A stretch of DNA of 64,000 nt from Candidatus Dormiibacterota bacterium (GCA_003169845.1 PNAG01000023.1:152168-216167); one strand, 5' to 3'; shown: positions 1 to 8,839, counted from the first letter of the stretch. The notes: a model not told the origin generated them from the sequence alone. Made by a program: numbers and translations.

Positions 1-3000
1 GGCATGGAAGACCTGACCCGCGAGGGCAGCCTCAGCCCCGCGATGGCCGAGTTCCTCCAGGCCGCCGTGCTCGGCCGCATGAACATCCTGGTCTCCGGTG
101 GAACCGGCTCGGGCAAGACGACGACTCTGAACGTGATCGCGCGTTTCATTCCGCACAACCAGCGAGTGATCACGATCGAGGACGCGGCCGAGCTGCAGAT
201 CGACCACCCGCATGTGATCGCGCTCGAGCACAGGCCGCCCAACGTTGAGGGCAAGGGCGAGCTCACCATCCGGCAGCTTCTGCGCAACAGCCTCCGGATG
301 CGGCCCGACCGGATCCTGGTCGGTGAGGTGCGCGGCGCCGAGGCCCTCGACATGCTGCAGGCAATGAACACCGGCCACGACGGGAGCATGTCGACGATCC
401 ACTCGAACTCCGCACGCGACGCCCTCTCACGTCTCGAGACGATGGTGATGATGGCCTCGATCGACATCCCGTTCGAAGCCGTCCGGGCGCAGATCGCGTC
501 AGCGGTCAACCTGATCGTCCACCAGGCGCGCATGCCTGACGGCCGACGCAAGGTCGCCCAGATCGCCGAGGTGGTGGGCTACGACGCCAACGGCGCGATC
601 CTTCGCGACATCTTCTTGCTCGGCATGGGCGAAGACCTCCGGCTCGAGTACAACGCGACGGGTTACGTCCCGACCTCGCTCGACAAGGCCGCGTTCTATG
701 GCGTCCAGGTCAACCAGGACCTGTTCGACCCGGTCAAGTCGAGATTCGTTCCCGCCGGCTCGGACAGCATGATGCCCGTCGTCAAGGACCCGCTCATGAG
801 CGGCCAGCGCGGAAGCGGAGAGAACGTGGTCCGACAGGTGGTCGTCGTGCCGTTCAGCTCGGACCGCCCAGGCCAGGCGCAGCAACAGCAGACGCACACG
901 GTCCAGTCGTCCGCGTCGCAGCAGCCCAGCACGATGGCATCGACGCCGGAGATGCAGGAGGAGATGCGCAAGCTGATCGACGCCGCCCGCTCGGCGGTCG
1001 CCGACCTGCAGGCCGCTGCGCCCACTCCCCAGCCCGAACCACAAGCCACACCTGCGCCGGTGGTGCCGATCGCCTCGAGCGAGCAGCCCCAACCCGCGCC
1101 GCAGGCGCATGCGCCGTCCACGGCGCCCGCGTTCGCTCCTCAGGTGGTGTACCCGCAAGGGCCGGCTCCGCAGGTGGTCTACCCGCAAGGGCCGGCTCCC
1201 GAGGTGGTCTACCCGCAAGGACCGGCTCCCCAGGGGCCTGTCGCCTTCCAGGGGCAGGAGCCCATGCATGCCGAGTCGAACGTCAACGCCAGCCAGGCCC
1301 TGCAAGCCGCTACCGCGATGGCGCGCGCCACGACGGCGCTGGGCAACCTCGCCGCCGCGAACAGCGGCTACGTGGGCATGCTGCCCACGGTTCGGGGCGC
1401 CGACGGCGTGGGACCGGCCGGGGCGACTCGCCGTATCGGCGCGGTGATCGAAAGCCTGATCACTCGCCGGAACCTCAATCTGCGCCTCGCCCCCGCGATC
1501 ACGCAGGCGTTCGAAGGCGCCGAGCTGAAGGGCAGCGACTACGCCCCAGAGAACAAGATCAGTAAAGAGTCGGCGGGGCGCGAGCTCCGGCAGGCGGTTG
1601 AGGCAGGCCTTCTGCAAACGGTCCGCTACCCGCAGGGCGAGGCTGGGTTCAAAGCCTCGCAAGACCTCCTACGCGCGGTGGCGGAGGGCCTCGGCCAGCC
1701 GGTCAATGCGTCGGCTCCGCTGACGCCGGAGACGATCATCGGCAGCCTGGCGATCGGGCAGACCGAGGGCACCGTGACCATCATGTTCACGGACGTCGAG
1801 GGCTCGACCCGCCTGCTTTCGACCCGTGGCTTCACAGAGTCGCACGAGATCATGAGGGCGTACGAGACGATCATCGACGAGAAGGTCGCGGAGCACGCGG
1901 GCCGCAGGATCAAAGGCCTCGGCGACGGCTTCATGATCAGCTTTGGCTCGGTTCGCCACGGCGTCGAATGCGCGCTCGACATCCAGCGCTCGATCGCCGA
2001 GTACAGCAAGCAAAACCCGGAGCGCAAGGTCAAGGTTCGCATCGGCCTCAACACCGGCGAGGTCGTCGAGGAGGCGGGCGATATCTTCGGCGCCGCCGTC
2101 AACGTCGCCGCTCGCGTCGCGAGCAAGGCGCGAGGCGGAGAGATCCTGGTCTCGGATGTCGTCCGGCAGCTCGTCGGGCCAGTTTCCGAGATGACGTTCG
2201 ACTACCGCGGACGCTACAAGCTCAAAGGATTCCCCGACCGGTGGCGTCTCCATCAGGTTACGCCGGGCGAGGTGAAGGAGGCTCCCCGGGCGCTCCCCAG
2301 CGGGGATGGCTTCGTCGGCCGCGAGCAGGAACGCCTCGACATCCGGATGCTGCTCGACCGGGCGATGACCGGGTCGGGCGGCGTGCTGTTCCTCACCGGT
2401 GCGCCGGGCATCGGGGTATCGAGGCTGGCCTCAGAGGTGGCCGGCGAAGCGGCGACCAAGGGCTGGGTCGTCCTCAGCGGCCGCTGCGTGGAACACGACG
2501 GAACTCCGTACGCACCATTCCGTGAGGTGCTCGCCACGGCGGTGGCCGGTGGTACGTCCAAGTCGCTGCAGGAGGCCGCAGGCGCCAACGGTCCGCTGCT
2601 GTCGCAGCTCGTGCCGAGCCTGCGCCAGAAGGTCCGCGGCATGCCCGCCCAGGTCGAAGTCAGCGCCGACAAGCTCCGCGAGCAGCTCTTCAGAGCCGTC
2701 TTCGACTTCCTGACGGACGTGCAGGCGAAGAAGCCGTTGCTCCTCGTCCTCGACGACCTCCAGTGGGCGGATGAGGCCACGGTGCTCCTGCTTCGCGACC
2801 TGGCGGAAAGGGTCGGAGGCAGCCATATGGTCGTGATCGGCACCTACTGGGACTCCGAGCTCGACTCCTCGCGTCCCTTCGGCTCGGTGCTGTCGCGCCT
2901 GCTGCGCCGGCGCCGCGCGCAACGCATCAACCTCGGCCCTCTCTCCGACCGCGACGTCGAGAGAATCGTGGCGGGCCTCGCCGAAACGCTGCTCACGCCG

Positions 3001-3903
3001 ATCCAGCTGATGGGAATCCAGGCCGCGACCGAAGGCAACCCGCTCTTCGTCGAGCAGTCGACCCTTTACATGGCGGAGTCCGAAACCATGCTCGGCGGCA
3101 CCGCCCGCGCGCAGGCCAGCTTCACCGAAGAGGACCTCGAGCTCGCGCAGAGCGTGCGCGGCCTCATCGGCCGCCGCCTGGAGCGGCTGAGCGAGCCCGC
3201 GCAAAGGATGCTCGTCGCGGCCGCCGTGGTCGGGCGCGATTTCGACCTCGCGCTGCTCGAGGCGTTCGGCGAGCTTTCGGGTCACGAGCTCCGCGACGCG
3301 CTCGAAGAGGCGACCCGAGGCCGCTTCCTCATCGCTGCCGGGCCGGACCGCTACCGGTTCGCGCACGACCTCGTGCGGAAGCGGGTGCTGGCGGTGCTTC
3401 CCCTTCCTCGCCTGCAGGCTTACCACCTGGCGGTGGCGGACACACTGGAACGGGTCTACGGCAAGAGCGCGCCCGAGCGCGCCGGCGAGATCGGGAACCA
3501 CCTCTACCAGGCCGGCACGGCCGCCGATCCGCTCCGCACCGCCACGTTCTTGAGCCTCGCCGCAAGGAACGCGCTGGCCGTGGGCGCCTTCGAGGAGGTC
3601 CAACGGCTGCTCGAGGAGGCGCTCGCCCTGCTGCCGGCGGACAGCAAGCGCGACCGCGCTGACGCTCTCTCGATGCGCGGTCAGGCGTTCTGGGGCCTTG
3701 GGCGCATCGACGACGCCAAGCAGGCACTGAAGAGCGCCGCTCACCGATACGAAGAGCTCGGAGACGAGAAGGCGGCTGCGGGGATCCACGCGCGGCTTGC
3801 ACGCCTGGAGCTGGGGAACGCGAAGCCGGCGCTGAGCGAACCGGAGCCGGTTGCGCCTCCCGAGGCTTCACCCGACGCCGCCGAGACCGAACCGGTCAGC
3901 TAG
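1..3903 (+). CDS. CpaF/TadA pilus ATPase fused to adenylate cyclase and ATPase-TPR module (5' partial)
   Basis: One open frame joins three modules. Residues are counted from the ATG at 4; the true start lies left of the window. Residues 1-245 are the C-terminal half of a CpaF/TadA secretion ATPase, with Walker A GGTGSGKTT (32-40), Walker B (102-111) and the STIHSNSARDAL His box. A Pro/Gln/Ala-rich linker (about 285-425) with three 10-residue repeats and an unrecognised helical stretch (470-580) follow. Residues 588-752 form a class III nucleotide cyclase with metal Asp597 and Asp641, Lys637 and Asp693 as in adenylate cyclases, and Asn700/Arg704. Residues 768-1299 resemble the AAA_16-TPR part of large cyclase regulators, but Walker A reads GAPGIGVS, so its Lys is Val805; Walker B (911-919) is intact. 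CpaF normally powers Tad pilus assembly and ends near residue 250 here. The fusion would tie pilus motor activity to cAMP (inference). Confidence 0.9.
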   Translation, partial: GMEDLTREGSLSPAMAEFLQAAVLGRMNILVSGGTGSGKTTTLNVIARFIPHNQRVITIEDAAELQIDHPHVIALEHRPPNVEGKGELTIRQLLRNSLRMRPDRILVGEVRGAEALDMLQAMNTGHDGSMSTIHSNSARDALSRLETMVMMASIDIPFEAVRAQIASAVNLIVHQARMPDGRRKVAQIAEVVGYDANGAILRDIFLLGMGEDLRLEYNATGYVPTSLDKAAFYGVQVNQDLFDPVKSRFVPAGSDSMMPVVKDPLMSGQRGSGENVVRQVVVVPFSSDRPGQAQQQQTHTVQSSASQQPSTMASTPEMQEEMRKLIDAARSAVADLQAAAPTPQPEPQATPAPVVPIASSEQPQPAPQAHAPSTAPAFAPQVVYPQGPAPQVVYPQGPAPEVVYPQGPAPQGPVAFQGQEPMHAESNVNASQALQAATAMARATTALGNLAAANSGYVGMLPTVRGADGVGPAGATRRIGAVIESLITRRNLNLRLAPAITQAFEGAELKGSDYAPENKISKESAGRELRQAVEAGLLQTVRYPQGEAGFKASQDLLRAVAEGLGQPVNASAPLTPETIIGSLAIGQTEGTVTIMFTDVEGSTRLLSTRGFTESHEIMRAYETIIDEKVAEHAGRRIKGLGDGFMISFGSVRHGVECALDIQRSIAEYSKQNPERKVKVRIGLNTGEVVEEAGDIFGAAVNVAARVASKARGGEILVSDVVRQLVGPVSEMTFDYRGRYKLKGFPDRWRLHQVTPGEVKEAPRALPSGDGFVGREQERLDIRMLLDRAMTGSGGVLFLTGAPGIGVSRLASEVAGEAATKGWVVLSGRCVEHDGTPYAPFREVLATAVAGGTSKSLQEAAGANGPLLSQLVPSLRQKVRGMPAQVEVSADKLREQLFRAVFDFLTDVQAKKPLLLVLDDLQWADEATVLLLRDLAERVGGSHMVVIGTYWDSELDSSRPFGSVLSRLLRRRRAQRINLGPLSDRDVERIVAGLAETLLTPIQLMGIQAATEGNPLFVEQSTLYMAESETMLGGTARAQASFTEEDLELAQSVRGLIGRRLERLSEPAQRMLVAAAVVGRDFDLALLEAFGELSGHELRDALEEATRGRFLIAAGPDRYRFAHDLVRKRVLAVLPLPRLQAYHLAVADTLERVYGKSAPERAGEIGNHLYQAGTAADPLRTATFLSLAARNALAVGAFEEVQRLLEEALALLPADSKRDRADALSMRGQAFWGLGRIDDAKQALKSAAHRYEELGDEKAAAGIHARLARLELGNAKPALSEPEPVAPPEASPDAAETEPVS
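1141..1230 (+). repeat. Three tandem 30-bp repeats in the linker
   Basis: Three in-frame copies of a 30-bp unit encode [QE]VVYPQGPAP, residues 380-409 of the fusion. They lie in the flexible linker between the pilus ATPase and the cyclase. Copy number could change without breaking the frame. Confidence 0.85.
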
Positions 3904-6070
3904 TCAGCAGGCTCGCGGGGGGCACCGGCGAGTAGCCGGAGTTGAACCTGATGGTCGGCATCGTTCCGGTGAAGCTGATCAATTTGCCGATGACTCCGCC
4001 CACCGCCCCCGACTCGAATGAATAGCCGGAAGGCACATTGACCGAGGCCGCGGGAGCGTAGACGAGGCCGATATAGGCCGAGTTGCCGTTGGCGCCCAGC
4101 GTGACCCCGCAGCTGTTGACCGGCGGCGAGCCGGAGCCCGGCTGGTAGACCGACATCCAGTTGTACTGGTAGCCGCTGAACACGTATGTGTCTGCATTGT
4201 TGGTGCTGTTCATGCACCCGCCGGACGGCAGGTAGAAGACAACTGCGCCCGGCGTCACGGGTCCGGGACAGGTGACGTAAACGCCGCCCGCGGACTCGCA
4301 GTTGTTCTCGTTCGCCCGGTCGCCCGCCGAGCCGGCCAGTCGTGGCGGGTTCTGATTGGGAAGGCTGCCGGCTAGCGGTGCGATCTCGCTGTTGGGTGGA
4401 TAGGACCGGATCGTCCCCGCCGCCGCCAGCGCGTTGGGAGCGAAAGACCCGAGGTCGTTGCCGTCTAACGTGATCGACTCGTGCCCGAGCGAGCAGCCAA
4501 GACCGGTGAACAAAGGGCACGGAGAGGTGTTGGTGTTGGCCACGGTGACGCTGACTGGCAGATTCTGGACCAGACCGAATGGTCCGCCGCAGCCGTTGCC
4601 GGGAGGGGCGGCATAGATGTTGTAACCACTTGCGCCTGGCACGTTGCTGACGGCTATCTGCACGTTCTCGCCATTGTTCGGGACGTGCTGCACGTAGCAC
4701 ATCGACGGCGCGCTCTCACGTGGATAGGAAAGGCCGTTGAACGTGTCGGTCCGGGTCGAGGTCAGAACGAAAGACCAATCGCCCGTCGGGATCCCTCTGG
4801 GTCCGTCGACAAGGCTGACCTGCACCCCGCCGTCACAACCGACGTTGTTGGTGTTCCAGAACTGGTGCGTCGAGCGCACAGTGTTGTCCGATGCGCTTGG
4901 CTCGTCCGGCGGCTTGAGCTCATTGCTGATGAAGTCGGCGGTATTGGGGTAGCCCGCCTGCCAGTCGTACACACCGCCGCTCAAAAACCAGCAAAACCCG
5001 TTGCCGAAGCCGGGAATCCCGGCGTATACCCCGGGGGTGAGCACCAGCGCTCCGCCGCCCACCGGCACGCTGTGGCCGCCTCCGACCACAACAGGGGCCG
5101 GGAAGTTCGGATCAACGAATCTGAAACCGGACCGCGTCGCCCCGGCCACGTCCGGGTACGAGCATGGGGTGGACACGCCGCTTGGGTAACAGGCGGTGGT
5201 CACGGAACCCGGGATGGGCGACTGGCAGCGGGCGTAGATGTCGCCGGTGACCCGGACGGCGCCGCTCGAGACTGAGACCGCGCCGCTGGAGACCACGTCC
5301 CCGATGACGTTAAGCGTGCCGGTGCCGTTGACGGTGATCGCATTGCCGCCGGCACCCCCGCATCCGGCCTGGTCGAGCGCCGCTACGGCCGGCGTGAAGA
5401 GCAGGTTGTTGACGCTGCCCGAAGCGCCGCCGGAGATTGTCGGGCTCGCGCCGTTGGTCAGGATCTTGGCGAACTCGAGCTGCAGCGAACGCGTCGCTGA
5501 CAGCGTGAAGCGGCTTCCTCGCGGCCCCAGGTACGAGACGACCTGGGTCAGTACGGTGCCGTCCGAGTAAGTGCAGGTCACAGTGACCGGAGATGCGCCG
5601 GGACTCCCATAACTGGAACACGAGGGCGCCGAGTAGAGCCGCAAGTTGGTCCCGAAGATCCCGGAGGCCGCTTGCTCCGCGGAGACGTAGTTGCCCGTCG
5701 TCTGCAGCTTGTCGCCGGCGGCGAGTGCCGCGGAGTCGACCGCAGCCTGGAGGTCGCGGCGCACCGCGTAGGCGCGCGAGCCGTCGATGGCCAGGGCGGT
5801 CATTCCGATCACCACGGCGAGCATGATCGCGATCAGCACGATCGCCTGCCCCCTTTGAAAGCGCGGGGAAGGACAGTTGTCCTCCCCCGCGGGACCCCCT
5901 CCTCTCCTCGGCAACGTATGGAGGCGCCTAGAAGTGGCAGGCTTGGGTGACGGCCGGAGTAAATCCGGCCTAAAGCTCCACCTCGCTTTGTCTGCGAGCA
6001 TGGTCGCGATCAGCGCGATTGCCTGCCTCCGCTGGTTCCTGCGGCACAACGCGGTTCCGAGGGAGATCAT
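3896..6070 (-). CDS. TadG-like pilus-associated protein 1
   Basis: 724 residues. After an odd 70-residue N-terminus comes the TadG-type segment (QAIVLIAIM, one membrane helix, then AIDGSRAYAVRRDLQAAVDSAALA), followed by a Cys-rich exported domain of about 600 residues. It is a close paralogue of the next upstream gene (shared SNELKPPDEP and GYQYNWM). The ATG overlaps the upstream TGA as ATGA, indicating coupling. The N-terminus holds a first copy of the helix start (QAIALIATMLA), then 45 residues encoded by the two-hairpin repeat, then the true helix. TadG proteins are envelope-anchored partners of Tad pili. Its 3' end overlaps the fusion gene by 8 nt. The function of the large ectodomain is unknown. 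Confidence 0.8.
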   Translation of the reverse strand: MISLGTALCRRNQRRQAIALIATMLADKARWSFRPDLLRPSPKPATSRRLHTLPRRGGGPAGEDNCPSPRFQRGQAIVLIAIMLAVVIGMTALAIDGSRAYAVRRDLQAAVDSAALAAGDKLQTTGNYVSAEQAASGIFGTNLRLYSAPSCSSYGSPGASPVTVTCTYSDGTVLTQVVSYLGPRGSRFTLSATRSLQLEFAKILTNGASPTISGGASGSVNNLLFTPAVAALDQAGCGGAGGNAITVNGTGTLNVIGDVVSSGAVSVSSGAVRVTGDIYARCQSPIPGSVTTACYPSGVSTPCSYPDVAGATRSGFRFVDPNFPAPVVVGGGHSVPVGGGALVLTPGVYAGIPGFGNGFCWFLSGGVYDWQAGYPNTADFISNELKPPDEPSASDNTVRSTHQFWNTNNVGCDGGVQVSLVDGPRGIPTGDWSFVLTSTRTDTFNGLSYPRESAPSMCYVQHVPNNGENVQIAVSNVPGASGYNIYAAPPGNGCGGPFGLVQNLPVSVTVANTNTSPCPLFTGLGCSLGHESITLDGNDLGSFAPNALAAAGTIRSYPPNSEIAPLAGSLPNQNPPRLAGSAGDRANENNCESAGGVYVTCPGPVTPGAVVFYLPSGGCMNSTNNADTYVFSGYQYNWMSVYQPGSGSPPVNSCGVTLGANGNSAYIGLVYAPAASVNVPSGYSFESGAVGGVIGKLISFTGTMPTIRFNSGYSPVPPASLLTS
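5861..5987 (-). repeat. Two-hairpin repeat, copy 1 (inside TadG-1)
   Basis: About 125 bp, shared with 8043-8164 and 8705-8815 in the same orientation. On the minus strand it has hairpin A (GGCCGGA-loop-TCCGGCC, 5952-5970), a spacer, and hairpin B (GCGGGGGAGGACA pairing with TGTCCTTCCCCGC, 5862-5889 region). Here it is translated in frame near the N-terminus of TadG-1 and is flanked by near-identical 31-bp pieces of coding sequence. Confidence 0.8.
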
Positions 6071-8034
6071 CAGGCGGTCAGCCGGCTTGCCTGGGGCACC
6101 GGTCCGTAATCGACGGTGTCGCCGATGATCGTAGGCAGCTGGCCGCCGAAGGTCAGGGTGTCGGCGATGACTCCACCGCCCTCGTCGGTCCTGAACGCTG
6201 AAGCTTTCTGGACGCTGATCGAGGCAGATGGCGTGTAGATGAGCCCGATGAAGGCGGAGTCTGTGGCCGCCCCGAGCGTGTTGCTGCAGGTGTTCGCGGG
6301 CGGATTCGCCAGGCCCGGCTCATAGAGCACCATCCAGTTGTACTGGTAGCCGCTGAAGATGTAGACGTCGCCGCTGCTCGTGTCATTGACGCAGCCGCCG
6401 CTCGGAATGTAGAACGCGACCGCGCCAGGAGTGATGGGTGCTGGGCAGGCTGCAAGCGCGCCGGCGGTCGTGTCGCAATGGTTCTCGTTGGCGCGGTCGC
6501 CTGCAGGAGGCAGGGCGCCGAGGTTCGCGTTCTCATTGGGCAGGTTGCTCCGCAAAGGCGCCGTTTCGCCGGACGGCGGATATGCGCCGACCACGCCCGG
6601 AGCCGCAAGGGCATTGGGACTGAAGGAGAGGCCGAGCAGGGTGGCGTCGAAGACGGCGGTCTCGGTGCCCAGGCTGCAGGTCGAGCTGACGAAAGCACAG
6701 CCCCCGGTGTTGTCGTTCTGCTGGGTACCCACCGAGGGGATGTTGCCGGCCAGGCCAAACGGTCCCGAGCATCCATTGTTGGGTGGAGCTGCGTAGACGT
6801 TGTACGAGATCGCGCCTGGAACGTTGCTGATCTGCAGCTGCATCGCCTGACTGTCGCCGATGAATACCGTGTGACAGTAGGAGGGCGCGCTCTCGCGACC
6901 GTAAGGGACGCCGTTGTAGACGCCTGGTCGTACGGAAGTGACGAGGATGCTCCACGTCCCCTCCCTGAGCGTCCTGGAGGACTGCCCGACCGAAGTGACC
7001 TTGAGTGCCCCTGCGCAATGGACGTTGTCCGTGTTCCACATCTGGTGGCCGGCCAGTTGGGTGTTGTTGTTGTATTGCGGCTCGTCCGGTGGCTTGAGCT
7101 CGTTGGAGACGAAGCTGCCGTTATTGGTATATCCGGCGAGCCACCTGTAAACCCCGCCCGCGAGGAAGTAGCACCGCCCTGACCGAAAGGCGGGATCCGC
7201 GGCGTAATCGCCAGGCGACAGGAGCACGTTGTCGAAGGGACTTCCCTGCGGTCCACCGGCCACCGCAGGTGGCGGGTAGTTGGGATCGATGAACGTGTGA
7301 CCGGTGCGGGTGGCCCCAGCAACGTCGGGATACGTGCATGGAGTCGGGTCGCCGCTGGGGAAGCACGTGGTCACGAGGTTTGAAACCGACGCCTGGCAGC
7401 GAGCGTACGCGTCGCCTGCCACCTGCAGCGATCCGAGCAGGGAGATCGCTCCGTTGGAGACCACGTCGCCGACGACGTTCATCGTGCCGCCACTGGTAAC
7501 CGAGATCGCTGTGCCGCCCGTTCCATCGCATCCGGCGTGGTCAAGCGCTGCGATGGTGGGAGCGAAGAAGAGGTTGTTCACGCCGCTCGAGGCGGTGGCC
7601 GTCAAGCGGGGCGCCGCGCCGCTGGTGAGGATTTGCGCAAACTCGAGCACGAGCGCGCGCGTCGCGGCGATGACGAACTGGCTTCCCTGCGGCCCGAGGG
7701 CGGAAACCACCTGCGTCAGAACCGTGGAGTCCGAGTAGGTGCAGGTCACGGTCCGCGCATTGGCGCCAGGGCTTCCGTAGCCGGCGCAGGAGGGCGCGGC
7801 ATAGAGGCGCAGGTTGCTGCCGAAGATACCGGTGGCCGCCTGTTCCGCGGTGGAGTAGCTACCGGTCTGCTGCAAGGCGTCACCCGCCGCGAGGGCCGCG
7901 GCATCGACCGCCGCCTGGAGATCGCGGCGCAGCGCGTAGGCGCGCGAGCCGTCGACGGCAAGGGCGGCCATGCCGACGACCACGGCGATCATGATCGCGA
8001 TCAGCACGATCGCCTGTCCCCGCTGCGGGTCCAT
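6070..8034 (-). CDS. TadG-like pilus-associated protein 2
   Basis: 654 residues starting MDPQRGQAIVLIAIM. A membrane helix at about 8-28 is followed by VDGSRAYALRRDLQAAVDAA, typical of the TadG N-terminal domain, and a long Cys-containing exported domain ending near GPVPQASRLTA. It is paralogous to the gene at 3896-6070 over its whole length, which points to tandem duplication. The start ATG overlaps the TGA of a 47-codon reading frame made by a copy of the two-hairpin repeat. Role: probable pilus-associated envelope protein. The ectodomain resembles no enzyme I recognise. Confidence 0.8.
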   Translation of the reverse strand: MDPQRGQAIVLIAIMIAVVVGMAALAVDGSRAYALRRDLQAAVDAAALAAGDALQQTGSYSTAEQAATGIFGSNLRLYAAPSCAGYGSPGANARTVTCTYSDSTVLTQVVSALGPQGSQFVIAATRALVLEFAQILTSGAAPRLTATASSGVNNLFFAPTIAALDHAGCDGTGGTAISVTSGGTMNVVGDVVSNGAISLLGSLQVAGDAYARCQASVSNLVTTCFPSGDPTPCTYPDVAGATRTGHTFIDPNYPPPAVAGGPQGSPFDNVLLSPGDYAADPAFRSGRCYFLAGGVYRWLAGYTNNGSFVSNELKPPDEPQYNNNTQLAGHQMWNTDNVHCAGALKVTSVGQSSRTLREGTWSILVTSVRPGVYNGVPYGRESAPSYCHTVFIGDSQAMQLQISNVPGAISYNVYAAPPNNGCSGPFGLAGNIPSVGTQQNDNTGGCAFVSSTCSLGTETAVFDATLLGLSFSPNALAAPGVVGAYPPSGETAPLRSNLPNENANLGALPPAGDRANENHCDTTAGALAACPAPITPGAVAFYIPSGGCVNDTSSGDVYIFSGYQYNWMVLYEPGLANPPANTCSNTLGAATDSAFIGLIYTPSASISVQKASAFRTDEGGGVIADTLTFGGQLPTIIGDTVDYGPVPQASRLTA

Positions 8035-8177
8035 CAGTAAAGGCGCGGGGAAGGACAGTTGTCCTCCCCCGCGGGACCCCCTCCTCTCCTCGGCAACGGT
8101 AGGAGGCGCTCAGAACGGGCACGCCTGGGTGACGGCCGGAGTAAATCCGGCCTGAAGCTCCACTTCGACTCTTTCAT
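8034..8177 (-). other. 47-codon reading frame formed by repeat copy 2, coupled on both sides
   Basis: The ATG at 8177-8175 overlaps the TGA of the TadE gene, and the TGA at 8036-8034 overlaps the ATG of TadG-2. The product would be a basic 47-residue peptide, almost all encoded by the repeat. It may only carry ribosomes from TadE to TadG-2. Whether the peptide itself matters is unknown. Confidence 0.35.
8043..8164 (-). repeat. Two-hairpin repeat, copy 2 (TadE/TadG junction)
   Basis: Same element as at 5861-5987. Hairpin A is at 8134-8152 and hairpin B at the 8043-8072 end. It fills nearly all the space between TadE and TadG-2. Confidence 0.8.
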
Positions 8178-8839
8178 CAATACTCCGTGCGGAAGATCGC
8201 GGACGCCGTGATCAGGATGTGGTTCGCGGTGGCCTGCGCGATCACGGGGGTGATCAGGATCAGGTTGAACCTGATGGTTACCTGGAGCTGCTGGTTTCCA
8301 CCCGCGGGGTTCACCGCGCTGCACGAGCCGGTTGCCGCCGCGGGATACTCGCCGCCCGGGGCATTGGGCGGCGGAGTCGTCTCCACCGTGGCCGGCGGGC
8401 CAGGCTCGGTGATGTAGAGCCAGGCAGCGTTATCCGGCGGGGTGGCGCTGGTGATCGGTCCCTGGGGGCAGGGTGCGGTCACGGGGGCGCCGATCAGCTG
8501 GCTGGTCACGGTCGCCAGGACGTCGGCATTCGCCGGCAGCTGGGCCGACGCACGGACGGCGGTCCGAGCGCCCTCGCGAGCCGCATGGTTGACCGTGTCG
8601 TAGTAGAAGACGGCGCGCCCGATGTCGACGATGCCGAAGAGGAGCAGCAGCAGGACCGGCGACACGAGGGCGAACTCGATCAGGGCCTGGGAGCGCTGAG
8701 AAGAGCGCGGGTGAGGACGTAAGTCCTCCCCCGCGGAACCCCCTCCTGTGCGCCGCGACGCCTGCAGGCGCCTGGTAATGGCAGGCGCGGTGACGGCCGG
8801 GATGAACCCGGCCTTGACACGATGTCTTGTCTTGTTCAA
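8177..8839 (-). CDS. TadE-like pilus-associated protein 1
   Basis: 220 residues with TTG start right after the TAA of the upstream gene; an internal GTG (codon 8) is an alternative. The first 45 residues are encoded by repeat copy 3. The TadE domain follows: SQALIEFALVSPVLLLLLFG helix, then DIGRAVFYYDTVNHAAREGARTA. TadE proteins are small pseudopilin-like membrane proteins of Tad systems. No ATG, GTG or TTG lies between the repeat and the helix, so the repeat must be translated if this frame is expressed. The stop overlaps the next ATG. Confidence 0.8.
   Translation of the reverse strand: MNKTRHRVKAGFIPAVTAPAITRRLQASRRTGGGSAGEDLRPHPRSSQRSQALIEFALVSPVLLLLLFGIVDIGRAVFYYDTVNHAAREGARTAVRASAQLPANADVLATVTSQLIGAPVTAPCPQGPITSATPPDNAAWLYITEPGPPATVETTPPPNAPGGEYPAAATGSCSAVNPAGGNQQLQVTIRFNLILITPVIAQATANHILITASAIFRTEY
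8705..8815 (-). repeat. Two-hairpin repeat, copy 3 (start of TadE-1)
   Basis: Diverged copy. Hairpin A (8795-8813) reads GGCCGGG-loop-CCCGGCC: the seventh pair is G-C where copies 1 and 2 have A-T, a compensatory change. Hairpin B pairs GGAGGAC with GTCCTC around a changed loop. The preserved pairing points to selection on structure. Confidence 0.75.

Noticed and set aside
499..1662. Long open frame on the minus strand inside the fusion gene
   Set aside because: Its translation is Arg/Gly/Leu-rich without domains, typical antisense shadow of a high-GC gene; the plus-strand product has clear catalytic motifs.
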